NCBI RefSeq assembly: GCF_025499515.1
Contig: NZ_JAMKFA010000014.1
Span: 1 to 64,000 of the forward strand
Reading direction: 5' to 3'
Source: Flavobacterium odoriferum
Lineage (GTDB): Bacteria; Bacteroidota; Bacteroidia; Flavobacteriales; Flavobacteriaceae
DNA length: 64,000 nucleotides
Shown: positions 50,347-58,487 of the stretch, piece after piece
Position numbering within the stretch: the stretch's first letter is position 1
How the letters are laid out: the number at the start of each line of letters is the position of its first letter
Notes under the pieces: generated by a model
The model's database searches: none
Told to the model about the DNA's origin: nothing
What the model saw: the letters and a program-made list of their open reading frames with translations, nothing else
Position numbers and translations under genes: made by a program

Positions 50347-50980
50347 CACGACTAACAGTCAAACCATCACGAATAGGTAACAAAACCGTTTCTACTCTGG
50401 GATCTTCTTTTAAAAGCTTATTGTATTCTAATAAAACTTGTGTGCTCGTATCGTTTGCTTTTACTTCTTCCAATACTTTTCCGCTCCACAACACATTATC
50501 GGATAAAATAATACCACCTTTATTCATCATCGGCACAATCAAATGAAAATAATTCACATAATTTTCTTTATCGGCATCAATGAAAACCAAATCAAATTTT
50601 TTATTTAATGTTGGAATAATTTCAATGGCATCTCCTAAATGTTGGATAATTTGTGTACTCCATGGCGAAGCATCAAAATATTTTTTCTGAAAATCAACTA
50701 ATTCTTCTTCGATATCAATAGTGTCTAAAGTGCCTTTTTCAGGCAAACCTTCTGCCAAACACAAAGCTGCATAACCTGTATATGTTCCAATTTCAAGAAT
50801 ATGTGTTGGACGAATAATTTTGGATAACATACTCAAAACTCTACCTTGAAAATGACCGCTCAACATTCTTGGTTGCAGAATTTTCTGATGCGTTTCTTTA
50901 TTAAGTTTTGCTAATAATTCAGGCTCATTTTCTGAATGATTGGCAACATAATCTTCTAAATCTTCTGATATAAAATGCAT
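50339..50980 (-). CDS. O-methyltransferase (caffeoyl-CoA O-methyltransferase-like family)
   Basis: This 213-residue SAM-dependent enzyme opens MHFISEDLEDYVANHSENEP and has QPRMLSGHFQGRVL. Motif I is ILEIGTYTGYAALCLAEGLP, and DTIDIEEELV, FDLVFIDADKENYVNYF (metal-binding Asp) and GGIILSDNVLWSGKV follow. The ATG at 50980 is chosen; the frame runs seven codons further to a TTG at 51001, which is weaker and off the family's usual start. The physiological substrate is unknown. Its last eight bases overlap the PAP2 gene end. Confidence 0.9.
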   Translation of the reverse strand: MHFISEDLEDYVANHSENEPELLAKLNKETHQKILQPRMLSGHFQGRVLSMLSKIIRPTHILEIGTYTGYAALCLAEGLPEKGTLDTIDIEEELVDFQKKYFDASPWSTQIIQHLGDAIEIIPTLNKKFDLVFIDADKENYVNYFHLIVPMMNKGGIILSDNVLWSGKVLEEVKANDTSTQVLLEYNKLLKEDPRVETVLLPIRDGLTVSRVI

Positions 50981-51040
50981 GATGAAATCAAATTTCGACA
51001 AAAATACGAATTAAGAATTAAACGAATTAACATTTTAACC

Positions 51041-51048
51041 TAACTTTG
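51041..51048 (+). promoter_or_regulatory. -7 promoter element of rlmN, predicted leaderless transcript
   Basis: TAACTTTG is followed by CACC and the ATG at 51053, the same four-base gap as at 23208. The start site should fall on the start codon. Confidence 0.5.
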
Positions 51049-51052
51049 CACC

Positions 51053-52093
51053 ATGCAAATCGAGAAAAAAGACATACGAGCACTTACAAAAGAACAATTG
51101 CGTAACTTTTTTGTTTCTAACGGAGACAAAGCGTTTCGCGGCAATCAAGTTTACGAATGGTTGTGGCAAAAACGCGCTCATACTTTCGAGGATATGACTA
51201 ATGTTTCTAAAGAAACGCGCGCTATGTTAGAAGCTAATTTTGTAATCAATCACATAAAAGTGGATACCTTACAACGTAGTGAAGATGGTACTGTTAAAAA
51301 TGCCGTTCGTTTGCACGATGACTTAATTGTAGAATCGGTTTTGATTCCTACTGAAACTCGAACGACAGCTTGTGTTTCTTCGCAAGTAGGTTGTAGTTTA
51401 GATTGTAATTTTTGTGCAACCGCTCGATTAAAACGAATGCGTAACTTGGAACCAGGAGAAATTTACGACCAAGTGGCTGCAATTGATAACGAAAGCCGTT
51501 TATATTACGACCGACCTTTATCGAATATTGTTTTTATGGGAATGGGTGAGCCTTTAATGAATTATCCAAACGTAATGAAAGCGATTGATATGATTACGTC
51601 TAGCGAAGGTTTGGGAATGTCACCAAAAAGAATCACAGTTTCCACTTCTGGAATTCCGAAAATGATTAAAAAAATGGCAGATGATGAAGTGAAATTCAAA
51701 TTAGCTGTTTCATTGCATTCTGCTGTGGAGGAAATTCGTAACGAAATTATGCCATTTACCAAAAATTTTCCTTTAACTGATTTGCGTGAAAGTTTAGAAT
51801 ATTGGTACAGAAAAACCAAAAGCAAAGTTACCTACGAATACGTAGTTTGGAAAGGAATCAATGACGATAAAAAGTCGATTGACGCTTTGGTAAAATTCTG
51901 TAAATATGTTCCTTGTAAAGTTAATCTTATCGAGTATAATCCTATAGATGACGGCATGTTTCAACAAGCCTCTGAAGAAGCTACAAACGCTTACATAACT
52001 GCTCTAGCAAAAAGTAATATTGTAGCAAAAGTGAGAAGAAGTCGTGGAAAAGATATTGATGCGGCTTGTGGACAATTAGCGAATAAATCTTAA
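51053..52093 (+). CDS. rlmN: 23S rRNA (adenine2503-C2)-methyltransferase RlmN
   Basis: This 346-residue radical-SAM enzyme methylates C2 of A2503 in 23S rRNA, and A37 in some tRNAs. Motifs are QVYEWLWQKRAHTFEDMTNV, the Fe-S triad CSLDCNFC, NIVFMGMGEPLMNYPNVMKA, VSTSGIPKMI and KFKLAVSLHS. The C-terminal catalytic Cys is in DAACGQLA. Length is typical. The ATG lies four bases after a TAACTTTG -7 element, so the mRNA may lack a leader. Confidence 0.96.
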   Translation: MQIEKKDIRALTKEQLRNFFVSNGDKAFRGNQVYEWLWQKRAHTFEDMTNVSKETRAMLEANFVINHIKVDTLQRSEDGTVKNAVRLHDDLIVESVLIPTETRTTACVSSQVGCSLDCNFCATARLKRMRNLEPGEIYDQVAAIDNESRLYYDRPLSNIVFMGMGEPLMNYPNVMKAIDMITSSEGLGMSPKRITVSTSGIPKMIKKMADDEVKFKLAVSLHSAVEEIRNEIMPFTKNFPLTDLRESLEYWYRKTKSKVTYEYVVWKGINDDKKSIDALVKFCKYVPCKVNLIEYNPIDDGMFQQASEEATNAYITALAKSNIVAKVRRSRGKDIDAACGQLANKS

Positions 52094-52100
52094 TTTTTTC

Positions 52101-52133
52101 TTTTTTTGTCATTCTGAACTTGTTTCAGAATCT
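52101..52133. repeat. Interspersed hairpin, copy C (TTTTTGTCATTCTGAA type)
   Basis: TTTTTTTGTC is followed by an 8-bp perfect hairpin, ATTCTGAA-CTTGT-TTCAGAAT, then CT. Relative to copy B at 27553, both members of one stem pair differ, so pairing is conserved while sequence is not. Confidence 0.65.
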
Positions 52134-52138
52134 AAATC

Positions 52139-52169
52139 TTTGGCTTTAGCAATTGTTTTCGTACTTTTG
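52139..52169 (+). promoter_or_regulatory. Promoter of the polyprenyl synthase gene
   Basis: TTTG at 52139 and TACTTTTG at 52162 are 19 bases apart. The ATG at 52178 is eight bases after the -7 element, so the leader is very short. Confidence 0.6.
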
Positions 52170-52177
52170 ATACCTCA

Positions 52178-53158
52178 ATGAAAATAACCGAACAAATAAA
52201 GCTACCTATCGCAAATGAAATGGAACTCTTTGAAGAGAAGTTTCGCGATTCCATGTCTTCAAAAGTGGCTTTATTAAACAGAATTACCCATTACATAGTA
52301 AATCGAAAGGGAAAACAAATGCGACCAATGTTTGTTTTCTTAACGGCTAAAATGGTTTCGGGCGGTTCCATTAACGAGCGAACATATCGTGGTGCTTCGG
52401 TTATTGAACTAATTCATACCGCAACTTTAGTGCATGATGATGTTGTAGATGACAGCAACAAACGTCGTGGATTTTTCTCTTTAAATGCCCTTTGGAAAAA
52501 TAAAATCGCGGTTTTAGTTGGCGATTATTTATTATCAAAAGGCTTATTGCTTTCTATTGATAATAACGATTTTGATTTGTTAAAAATAATTTCAGTAGCC
52601 GTTCGTGAAATGAGTGAAGGTGAATTACTTCAAATCGAAAAAGCTAGAAGATTAGACATTACCGAAGATATTTACTACGAAATCATCCGACAAAAAACTG
52701 CGACTTTAATTGCAGCTTGCTGTTCACTCGGAGCTTGTTCTGTGGCTCCAGAAGATAAAGATGTGGTCGAGAAAATGCGAAAATTTGGAGAGCTTATCGG
52801 AATGGCGTTCCAAATCAAAGATGATTTATTCGATTACACCGATGATGCCATTGGAAAACCAACAGGAATCGACATCAAAGAACAAAAAATGACATTGCCT
52901 TTGATTTATGCTTTGAATAATTGTTCGCCTAAAGAAAAAAGTTGGGTAATCAATTCGGTAAAAAACTACAATAAAGACAAAAAGCGCGTCAAAGAAGTTA
53001 TCCAATTTGTAAAAGACAAAAACGGATTAACGTACGCCGAAGAAAAAATGGTGCAATTTCAACAAGAAGCACTTTCATTATTACAAGATTTTCCAACATC
53101 TACTTATAAAGATTCTCTTATTTTAATGGTAAATTACGTTATTGAAAGAAAAAAATAA
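52178..53158 (+). CDS. Polyprenyl (long-chain) diphosphate synthase
   Basis: This 326-residue trans-prenyltransferase extends isoprenoid chains, probably for the menaquinone side chain. The two Asp-rich motifs are LVHDDVVDDSNKRRG and FQIKDDLFDYTDD. RKGKQMRPMFVFLTAKM, GDYLLSKGLL and DIKEQKMTLPLIYAL also fit. The residues before the first Asp-rich motif (ASVIELIHTATL) are those of long-chain, octaprenyl/heptaprenyl-type enzymes. Exact chain length cannot be read with confidence. Menaquinone is the electron acceptor expected for the NQR encoded at 16.9-22.9 kb. Confidence 0.92.
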   Translation: MKITEQIKLPIANEMELFEEKFRDSMSSKVALLNRITHYIVNRKGKQMRPMFVFLTAKMVSGGSINERTYRGASVIELIHTATLVHDDVVDDSNKRRGFFSLNALWKNKIAVLVGDYLLSKGLLLSIDNNDFDLLKIISVAVREMSEGELLQIEKARRLDITEDIYYEIIRQKTATLIAACCSLGACSVAPEDKDVVEKMRKFGELIGMAFQIKDDLFDYTDDAIGKPTGIDIKEQKMTLPLIYALNNCSPKEKSWVINSVKNYNKDKKRVKEVIQFVKDKNGLTYAEEKMVQFQQEALSLLQDFPTSTYKDSLILMVNYVIERKK

Positions 53159-53223
53159 TTTTTTTCTCATTTCATACAACCATTTTAAACGCATTCTCGT
53201 CTATGTTTATAGAAGAGTATTTT

Positions 53224-53254
53224 ACTGAACACTAAAAACTGAACACTGAACACT
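53224..53254. repeat. Heptanucleotide tandem array (ACTGAAC-like, 4 units)
   Basis: Just upstream of the sigma factor start lie ACTGAAC, ACTAAAA, ACTGAAC, ACTGAAC and a partial ACT, all with period 7. The array ends four bases before the ATG at 53259, within the presumed ribosome-binding region. Confidence 0.65.
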
Positions 53255-53258
53255 TTTT

Positions 53259-53828
53259 ATGAAAGTTATCCAGTTACATCAAGAAGAAAAACAACTTATT
53301 ATGTTGGCTGTCGAAAACAATCGACAAGCACAACAGCAGATTTATGCTAAGTTTTCTTCCAAAATGTTAAGTGTGTGTCGCCAATACATAAAAGACATTC
53401 ACCATGCAGAAGATGTAATGATTACCGGATTTATGAAAGTGTTTACGAATCTGAAAAATTTTGAACACAAAGGTAGTTTTGAAGGTTGGATTCGCAGAAT
53501 TATGATTTATGAATGCATCGATTTTCTTCGGGTGAAAAAGAATAATTTCAATCACCAAGATATAGATGATGTTACGGTAAGTGAGAATGAATCGGTTTAT
53601 GAAATGGAAGATTTTTCGGTAGATGACATTCAAAATATGATTGATAATTTGCCCGATGGTTATAAAATGGTGTTTAATTTATATGCGATTGAAGGCTACA
53701 AACATCAGGAAATAGCCGAAATGCTCAAAATAAGTGAAGGAACATCAAAATCACAATTATCACACGCCCGAAAGTTATTGCAACAACAAATCACCGACTT
53801 AAAAAACAAATTAAATGGAACCAAATAA
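53259..53828 (+). CDS. RNA polymerase sigma factor, ECF subfamily
   Basis: This 189-residue sigma factor has region 2 (ARQQIYAKFSSK-like QQQIYAKFSSKMLSVCRQYI, HHAEDVMITGFMKVFTNLKN, GSFEGWIRRIMIYECIDFL) and region 4 with its helix-turn-helix (NLPDGYKMVFNLYAIEGYKH, QEIAEMLKISEGTSKSQLSH). The stretch between is short and acidic. The next gene starts 14 bases inside its end and encodes a single-helix membrane protein, the classical sigma/anti-sigma layout. A period-7 tandem array lies right before the start. Confidence 0.93.
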   Translation: MKVIQLHQEEKQLIMLAVENNRQAQQQIYAKFSSKMLSVCRQYIKDIHHAEDVMITGFMKVFTNLKNFEHKGSFEGWIRRIMIYECIDFLRVKKNNFNHQDIDDVTVSENESVYEMEDFSVDDIQNMIDNLPDGYKMVFNLYAIEGYKHQEIAEMLKISEGTSKSQLSHARKLLQQQITDLKNKLNGTK

Positions 53829-54498
53829 AATAGATAATCAAATAAGAGAAAAGCTGAATGCAAGAGAAGTTCAGCCATCAGCTCAAGCTTGGGATCGATT
53901 GGATGCGATGCTTACGGTTTCAGAAGAAAAAAAGCCAAAAAAAGGTTACGGATGGTTTTTTGTAGCTGCTTCTACGATACTTTTTTTTGGATTGGGATTT
54001 TTCCTTTTCAATTCAAACGAAACAACAGAAATTAATAATTCAACACCAATTGTAACAACTATTAACGAAGAAATTGATTCAGCTAAAACGACTAAAATAA
54101 ATCAGATTTCTGTTGAAAAAGAGCAGCCTGTTTTAGTTCAAAATGAAACAAATTTTTCAAAAACGGAAAAAAATAAAAAATCAGAAGTAAGTAAGGAATT
54201 GATAAAAGGAGAAAATGTAACAGATGAAAAGATTGCTTCCAACTCCCAACTCCCAACTCCCAACTCATACAAATACGTTTTGCCAGAAAATTTATTAGCC
54301 GAAGTTCAAACAGGAGAAAAAGTGATTACTTCAGATAAAAAAATAAGTCCAAAAGCTAAAATGAAAGTAGATGCTAATTCATTGTTAACAACCGTTGAAA
54401 AAGAATTAGACGAAAATCACAGAGAAACTACTTTAGATAAATTAAATAGAAAGTTTAAAGATGCTAAATCAGCTTTAGCGAATAGAAATTACGAATAA
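53815..54498 (+). CDS. Putative anti-sigma factor (single-helix membrane protein)
   Basis: This 227-residue protein has a cytoplasmic N-terminal ~45 residues (IDNQIREKLNAREVQPSAQA, WDRLDAML), one membrane helix (WFFVAASTILFFGLGFFLF) and a polar periplasmic domain. That matches Bacteroidota anti-sigma-like proteins, though I see no zinc-binding ZAS motif. It overlaps the sigma gene by 14 bases. Its periplasmic part contains four perfect CCAACTC heptamers (54239-54266) read as SQLPTPNS. Gain or loss of one unit would shift the frame. Anti-sigma function is inferred from position and topology. Confidence 0.7.
   Translation: MEPNKIDNQIREKLNAREVQPSAQAWDRLDAMLTVSEEKKPKKGYGWFFVAASTILFFGLGFFLFNSNETTEINNSTPIVTTINEEIDSAKTTKINQISVEKEQPVLVQNETNFSKTEKNKKSEVSKELIKGENVTDEKIASNSQLPTPNSYKYVLPENLLAEVQTGEKVITSDKKISPKAKMKVDANSLLTTVEKELDENHRETTLDKLNRKFKDAKSALANRNYE
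54239..54266. repeat. Heptanucleotide tandem array (CCAACTC x4) inside a coding region
   Basis: Four perfect CCAACTC units lie in the putative anti-sigma gene. Seven is not a multiple of three, so slippage would change the reading frame. Confidence 0.85.
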
Positions 54499-54529
54499 TA
54501 AATCATCATTAATTAAAAATCAAACAGTC

Positions 54530-55645
54530 ATGCAAAAAATTATTTTGTACACCATCGTTATGGTGTTTAGTTTACTAACGAAAGCAGTTGCGCAGGAAAA
54601 AACTTTTGAACACCAAGCCAAGGAAATTGCGAATAACATTGAAATGATTACCACTGAAGAGAAAAACGCTTTAAAAAAAGAAGTTGAAGCTATCGATTTA
54701 CAGGTAAAAGAAGGAAAAATTCCTACCGAAAAAGCACAAGAATTAAAATTGAAAATTGCAGAAGAGCGCGCAAAAAATATCGAAACTAAAGTAGCTATTG
54801 AAGAAGCTAAATTAGCACAATTGGTTCAAGACAAAGTAGACGGAAAAGTTTTAAATTCTGATGAAAAACCAAAAAGAGGAGGCACAATGATTGTTTTGGG
54901 TAGTAATTCAAAGGATTCAATTGGAGAAAATAGAACCGAAATCAACTTAGGTTCCATGAAAATTTACAATGGTGAAAAAGATAAAGCCGAAAGAAGATCA
55001 AAAAGAACTACATCACAATTTGTTTTTGCATTTGGTTTAAATAATGTAATTACCGATGGTGAAAACTTAGAAGATTCTGATTATAGAGTTTGGGGTTCGC
55101 ATTTTTACGAATGGGGAGTTACTTATAATTCAAGAATTTTCAAAAACAATAATTTGCTTCACGCTAAGTACGGACTTTCATTAATGTATAACAATCTTCG
55201 TCCAACGGATAATCGTTATTTCGTAAAAAATGGTAATCAAACAGATTTAGTTACATCAACTATAAAATTGGATGATTCTCGTTTTAGAAATGTGTATTTA
55301 ACAGCGCCATTACATTTAGAATTCGATTTTACACCAAAAAAACTTTCAAAAGACGGAACAAAAACATACTTCAGAACACACGAGTCAGTTCGATTAGGAA
55401 TTGGAGGTTATGGAGGCGTTCGCATCAAGTCAAAACAAATTTTAAAATACGAAGCAGACGACATTAAAGTAAAAGAAAAACAAAAAGGAGATTTCAATGT
55501 TTCTGACCTTACATACGGGTTAAGCGCTTATTTAGGATATGGTCAAACTAGTCTATATGTTAAATATGACTTAAATCCGATGTTCAAGAACAATAATATA
55601 GATCAAAACAACGTTTCATTAGGATTACGCTTTGATTTTAATTAA
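54530..55645 (+). CDS. Hypothetical outer-membrane beta-barrel-like protein with coiled-coil N-domain
   Basis: This 371-residue protein has a signal peptide (LYTIVMVFSLLTKAVAQ). A ~100-residue helical, charged region (IEMITTEEKNALKKEVEAID, QELKLKIAEERAKNIETKVA) is likely a coiled coil. A C-terminal half of alternating aromatic strands follows (FVFAFGLNNVITDG, EWGVTYNSRIF, LHLEFDFTPKKL), ending QNNVSLGLRFDFN, the usual terminal beta strand of an outer-membrane barrel. It lies 32 bases behind the putative anti-sigma gene, so the sigma system may control or be controlled by it. I do not recognise a named family. Confidence 0.78.
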   Translation: MQKIILYTIVMVFSLLTKAVAQEKTFEHQAKEIANNIEMITTEEKNALKKEVEAIDLQVKEGKIPTEKAQELKLKIAEERAKNIETKVAIEEAKLAQLVQDKVDGKVLNSDEKPKRGGTMIVLGSNSKDSIGENRTEINLGSMKIYNGEKDKAERRSKRTTSQFVFAFGLNNVITDGENLEDSDYRVWGSHFYEWGVTYNSRIFKNNNLLHAKYGLSLMYNNLRPTDNRYFVKNGNQTDLVTSTIKLDDSRFRNVYLTAPLHLEFDFTPKKLSKDGTKTYFRTHESVRLGIGGYGGVRIKSKQILKYEADDIKVKEKQKGDFNVSDLTYGLSAYLGYGQTSLYVKYDLNPMFKNNNIDQNNVSLGLRFDFN

Positions 55646-55673
55646 ATTTAGGGTTAAGTTAAGTTCTCTGTTT

Positions 55674-55708
55674 AAAAAAGCACTTCAGCTATATGAAGTG
55701 CTTTTTTT
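55674..55708 (+). terminator. Terminator of the sigma-factor operon
   Basis: A 14-bp stem (AAAAAAGCACTTCA / TGAAGTGCTTTTTT) with a 6-base loop runs into T residues. Confidence 0.85.
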
Positions 55709-55748
55709 GTTTTCATAAGTTTTTTTGCGGATTAACTTTACAACTTTG

Positions 55749-55756
55749 TATCTTTG
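55749..55756 (+). promoter_or_regulatory. -7 promoter element of dnaG
   Basis: TATCTTTG matches TAnnTTTG and lies 25 bases before the TTG start at 55782. Confidence 0.5.
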
Positions 55757-55781
55757 AAACTTTCCAAAATAAAACTGCAAT

Positions 55782-57752
55782 TTGATATCAAAAGACACCA
55801 TAGAAAAAGTATTTGAAACCGCCCGAGTTGAGGAGGTTATTGGTGATTTTGTACAACTCAAACGTGCAGGAAGTAATTTGAAAGGATTAAGTCCGTTTGT
55901 GAACGAGAAATCGCCTTCGTTTATGGTTTCTCCAGTAAAGCAAATTTGGAAAGATTTCTCCTCCGGAAAAGGCGGAAATGCAGTGACTTTCTTAATGGAA
56001 CACGAACATTTCACCTATCCAGAAGCCATTAAATATTTAGCGGTAAAATACAATATCGAGATTGAAGAAACAGTTCAGTCAGATGAGGATGTTGCGCAAG
56101 CGAATGAAAAGGAAAGTATGTATTTGGTTTCCGAATTCGCGCAAAAATATTTTCATCACACTTTATTGGAAACCGAAGAAGGAAAAGCCATCGGATTATC
56201 GTATTTTAAAGAACGTGGTTTTACTTCTGAAACAATTAAGAAATTCGGATTAGGATATTCGCCAGAAACTTGGGATGCTTTTACCAAAGAAGCACTCGGA
56301 AAAGGCTATAAATTGGAATATTTAGACAAAACCGGACTTTCCATTGTTAAGGAAGACAAACAATTCGACCGTTTTAAAGGTCGAGTGATGTTTCCAATTC
56401 AAAGTATGAGTGGTCGTGTTTTGGGTTTTGGAGGTCGTATTTTGACCAATGATAAAAAAGCTGCAAAATACCTGAATTCGCCCGAAAGTGATATTTACCA
56501 CAAGAGTAAAGTTTTATACGGAATTTTCCATGCGAAGCAATCCATCGCTAAGCTGAATAATTGTTATTTAGTAGAAGGTTATACTGATGTTATCCAAATG
56601 CATCAAGCCGGAATTGAAAACGTAGTTGCTTCTTCTGGAACTGCTTTAACTCCTGATCAAATTCGTTTAATTAATCGCTTAACGCCAAATATTACCGTGC
56701 TTTTTGATGGTGATGCAGCCGGACTTCGTGCTTCTATTCGTGGAATTGATTTGATTTTGGAAGCTGGAATGAACGTAAAAGTGTGTACGTTTCCTGATGG
56801 CGATGACCCAGATAGTTTTGCTCGAAAAACGTCTTATGAAGATTTATTGCACTATTTCGATGAAAACGCCAAAGATTTCATTCAGTTCAAAGCGTCTTTA
56901 TTGATGCAAGAAGCTAAGAATGATCCAATTAAAAAAGCAGATTTGATTCGCGATATGGTCATCAGTATTTCAAAAATTCCAGACCGAATTAAAAGAGAAG
57001 TATATATTAAGGAATGTTCTAGAATCATGGATATTTCCGAAGATGTGCTTTTTAATACGTTAGCGCAATTAGTCAAAAAGGATTTATCGGAAGCTAATAA
57101 ACAATACAAAGAGGAACAAAAAGCTTTTGAAGTTGTTAAGAATGATATTGCTGAAGTCCAAAAAATTGATAATTTATATGAGATAGAGAGAAGATTAATA
57201 AAAATTCTTATCAAGTATGGTAATCATTCTATTGAAATTCAAGATTTGATATTAGTTGATGATATTGAAGATGGAAAAACAGAAGTAGAAGTACTCAATA
57301 AATATTTGGTTTTTCAGAAGATTTACATGAGTTTAATAGAAGATGAGCTTGAGTTTTCAAATGAGTTATTTAAAAGAATATATAGCTTGTTTATAAGTCA
57401 TATACAGATAAATTATGAAAGTTTTGAAATTGATAGTTTTTTAAAGGAAGTTGAAGAAGATTTGATAAATGAAATCGTGGGCTTGTCATTAGAAGATGAG
57501 GTGGAACATTTACATAAGTGGGATACTCAACAAATACATGTAAAACAAAAAATTGAATCTTTGAGTGACTATGTAAATGAAACCTTGATGGATTATAGAT
57601 GGTTAATTTTGGGTAGACTTATTGAGGACTTAAAGTATAAAACAAGTATAGAATCTGATAATACCGAAATAATTAGAGAAGTTATGGACTATATTGGTCT
57701 AATTGAAAAAATTTCTCTGAAATTAAATAGAATCAGAGTTAATTTTAATTAA
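55782..57752 (+). CDS. dnaG: DNA primase lacking zinc ligands
   Basis: DnaG makes RNA primers at the fork. The 656-residue protein has the N-terminal zinc-binding-domain fold, the RNAP/TOPRIM core (NCYLVEGYTDVIQMHQAGI, VASSGTALT, TVLFDGDAAG) and a helicase-binding C-domain. The zinc site is lost: GLSPFV has Ser37 and Val40 where Cys and His belong, and WKDFSSGKGG has Asp58 and Ser61 in place of two Cys. The fold around it is intact. The start is a TTG (MISKDTIEKVFETARVEEVI), and no in-frame ATG precedes residue ~48. The last ~180 residues are variable, as usual. Confidence 0.95.
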   Translation: MISKDTIEKVFETARVEEVIGDFVQLKRAGSNLKGLSPFVNEKSPSFMVSPVKQIWKDFSSGKGGNAVTFLMEHEHFTYPEAIKYLAVKYNIEIEETVQSDEDVAQANEKESMYLVSEFAQKYFHHTLLETEEGKAIGLSYFKERGFTSETIKKFGLGYSPETWDAFTKEALGKGYKLEYLDKTGLSIVKEDKQFDRFKGRVMFPIQSMSGRVLGFGGRILTNDKKAAKYLNSPESDIYHKSKVLYGIFHAKQSIAKLNNCYLVEGYTDVIQMHQAGIENVVASSGTALTPDQIRLINRLTPNITVLFDGDAAGLRASIRGIDLILEAGMNVKVCTFPDGDDPDSFARKTSYEDLLHYFDENAKDFIQFKASLLMQEAKNDPIKKADLIRDMVISISKIPDRIKREVYIKECSRIMDISEDVLFNTLAQLVKKDLSEANKQYKEEQKAFEVVKNDIAEVQKIDNLYEIERRLIKILIKYGNHSIEIQDLILVDDIEDGKTEVEVLNKYLVFQKIYMSLIEDELEFSNELFKRIYSLFISHIQINYESFEIDSFLKEVEEDLINEIVGLSLEDEVEHLHKWDTQQIHVKQKIESLSDYVNETLMDYRWLILGRLIEDLKYKTSIESDNTEIIREVMDYIGLIEKISLKLNRIRVNFN

Positions 57753-57758
57753 GATTAG

Positions 57759-57780
57759 ACCAATATTTTTGATTGGTTTT
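57759..57780 (+). terminator. Possible terminator of dnaG
   Basis: A 6-bp stem (ACCAAT / ATTGGT) with a 7-base loop runs into TTTT. It is weak and touches the convergent response-regulator stop. Confidence 0.4.
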
Positions 57781-58408
57781 AAATCACATCTAAATCCTTC
57801 GCTTTTTTCAATAAATCTACTAAGTTAGTCACACCTAATTTAGCTAAAAGGCGTAATTTGTAAGTGCTAATTGTTTTTTCGTCTAAACCTAAAATTTGAG
57901 CCACTTCTTTGTTTTTTTTGCCATCATTTAAATAGCGAAGCACTTCAATTTCTCTGGTAGATAATTTTTTGAACAAGCGTTCTGATTTTTTTCCTTTGCT
58001 AAGAAGTTCAATACTTTTTTTAACAACATCACTAAAAACAACTGAACCATCAACAACTCTTGAGAGTGTGTTTTCGACTTCTTTTAATTCAGAATTTTTA
58101 GAAATATAGGCCGAAACACCAGCCTTTATAGCTGTAGGAGCATACATTTGTTCAGAAACAGAAGTAAATAAAACAATTTTTGTTTCTGGAAAATCCTTTA
58201 ATAAACTTTTAATATCTCTAATGCTCGAAAGACCATTCAGTTCTACATCAAGCAAAAGAATGTTGATTTTTTTAGAATTCAATTCACTTAAAAGAGATTC
58301 TAAATTTTTAGCAACAGACGTAACTTCAAATTTAGAGTTTCCTTGGAAATAAGCTTGTAAGCCTTTGGTTACAACTGGTAAACTATCTGCTATACATATC
58401 TTAGTCAT
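57779..58408 (-). CDS. Orphan LuxR-type response regulator
   Basis: This 209-residue protein has a receiver domain with phospho-acceptor Asp54 (NILLLDVELNGL), the conserved Thr/Ser (KIVLFTSVSE) and Lys (AYISKNSE). A NarL/LuxR helix-turn-helix follows: LSTREIEVLRYLNDGKKNKE, VAQILGLDEKTISTYKLRLL. No histidine kinase is adjacent, so the partner is elsewhere or the protein is unpaired. A TAACTTTG -7 element lies at 58451-58444 on the minus strand. It converges on dnaG. Confidence 0.9.
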   Translation of the reverse strand: MTKICIADSLPVVTKGLQAYFQGNSKFEVTSVAKNLESLLSELNSKKINILLLDVELNGLSSIRDIKSLLKDFPETKIVLFTSVSEQMYAPTAIKAGVSAYISKNSELKEVENTLSRVVDGSVVFSDVVKKSIELLSKGKKSERLFKKLSTREIEVLRYLNDGKKNKEVAQILGLDEKTISTYKLRLLAKLGVTNLVDLLKKAKDLDVI

Positions 58409-58443
58409 AATTTTAAAAATTATATTTGGGGTAGTTAATTTAA

Positions 58444-58451
58444 CAAAGTTA
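58444..58451 (-). promoter_or_regulatory. -7 promoter element of the response-regulator gene
   Basis: A minus-strand TAACTTTG matches TAnnTTTG, with ~35 bases to the ATG. It lies in an AT-rich stretch with an imperfect inverted repeat. Confidence 0.4.
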
Positions 58452-58487
58452 ATTAAAAAATATAATTTCTTGTTAATTATTTGATAT

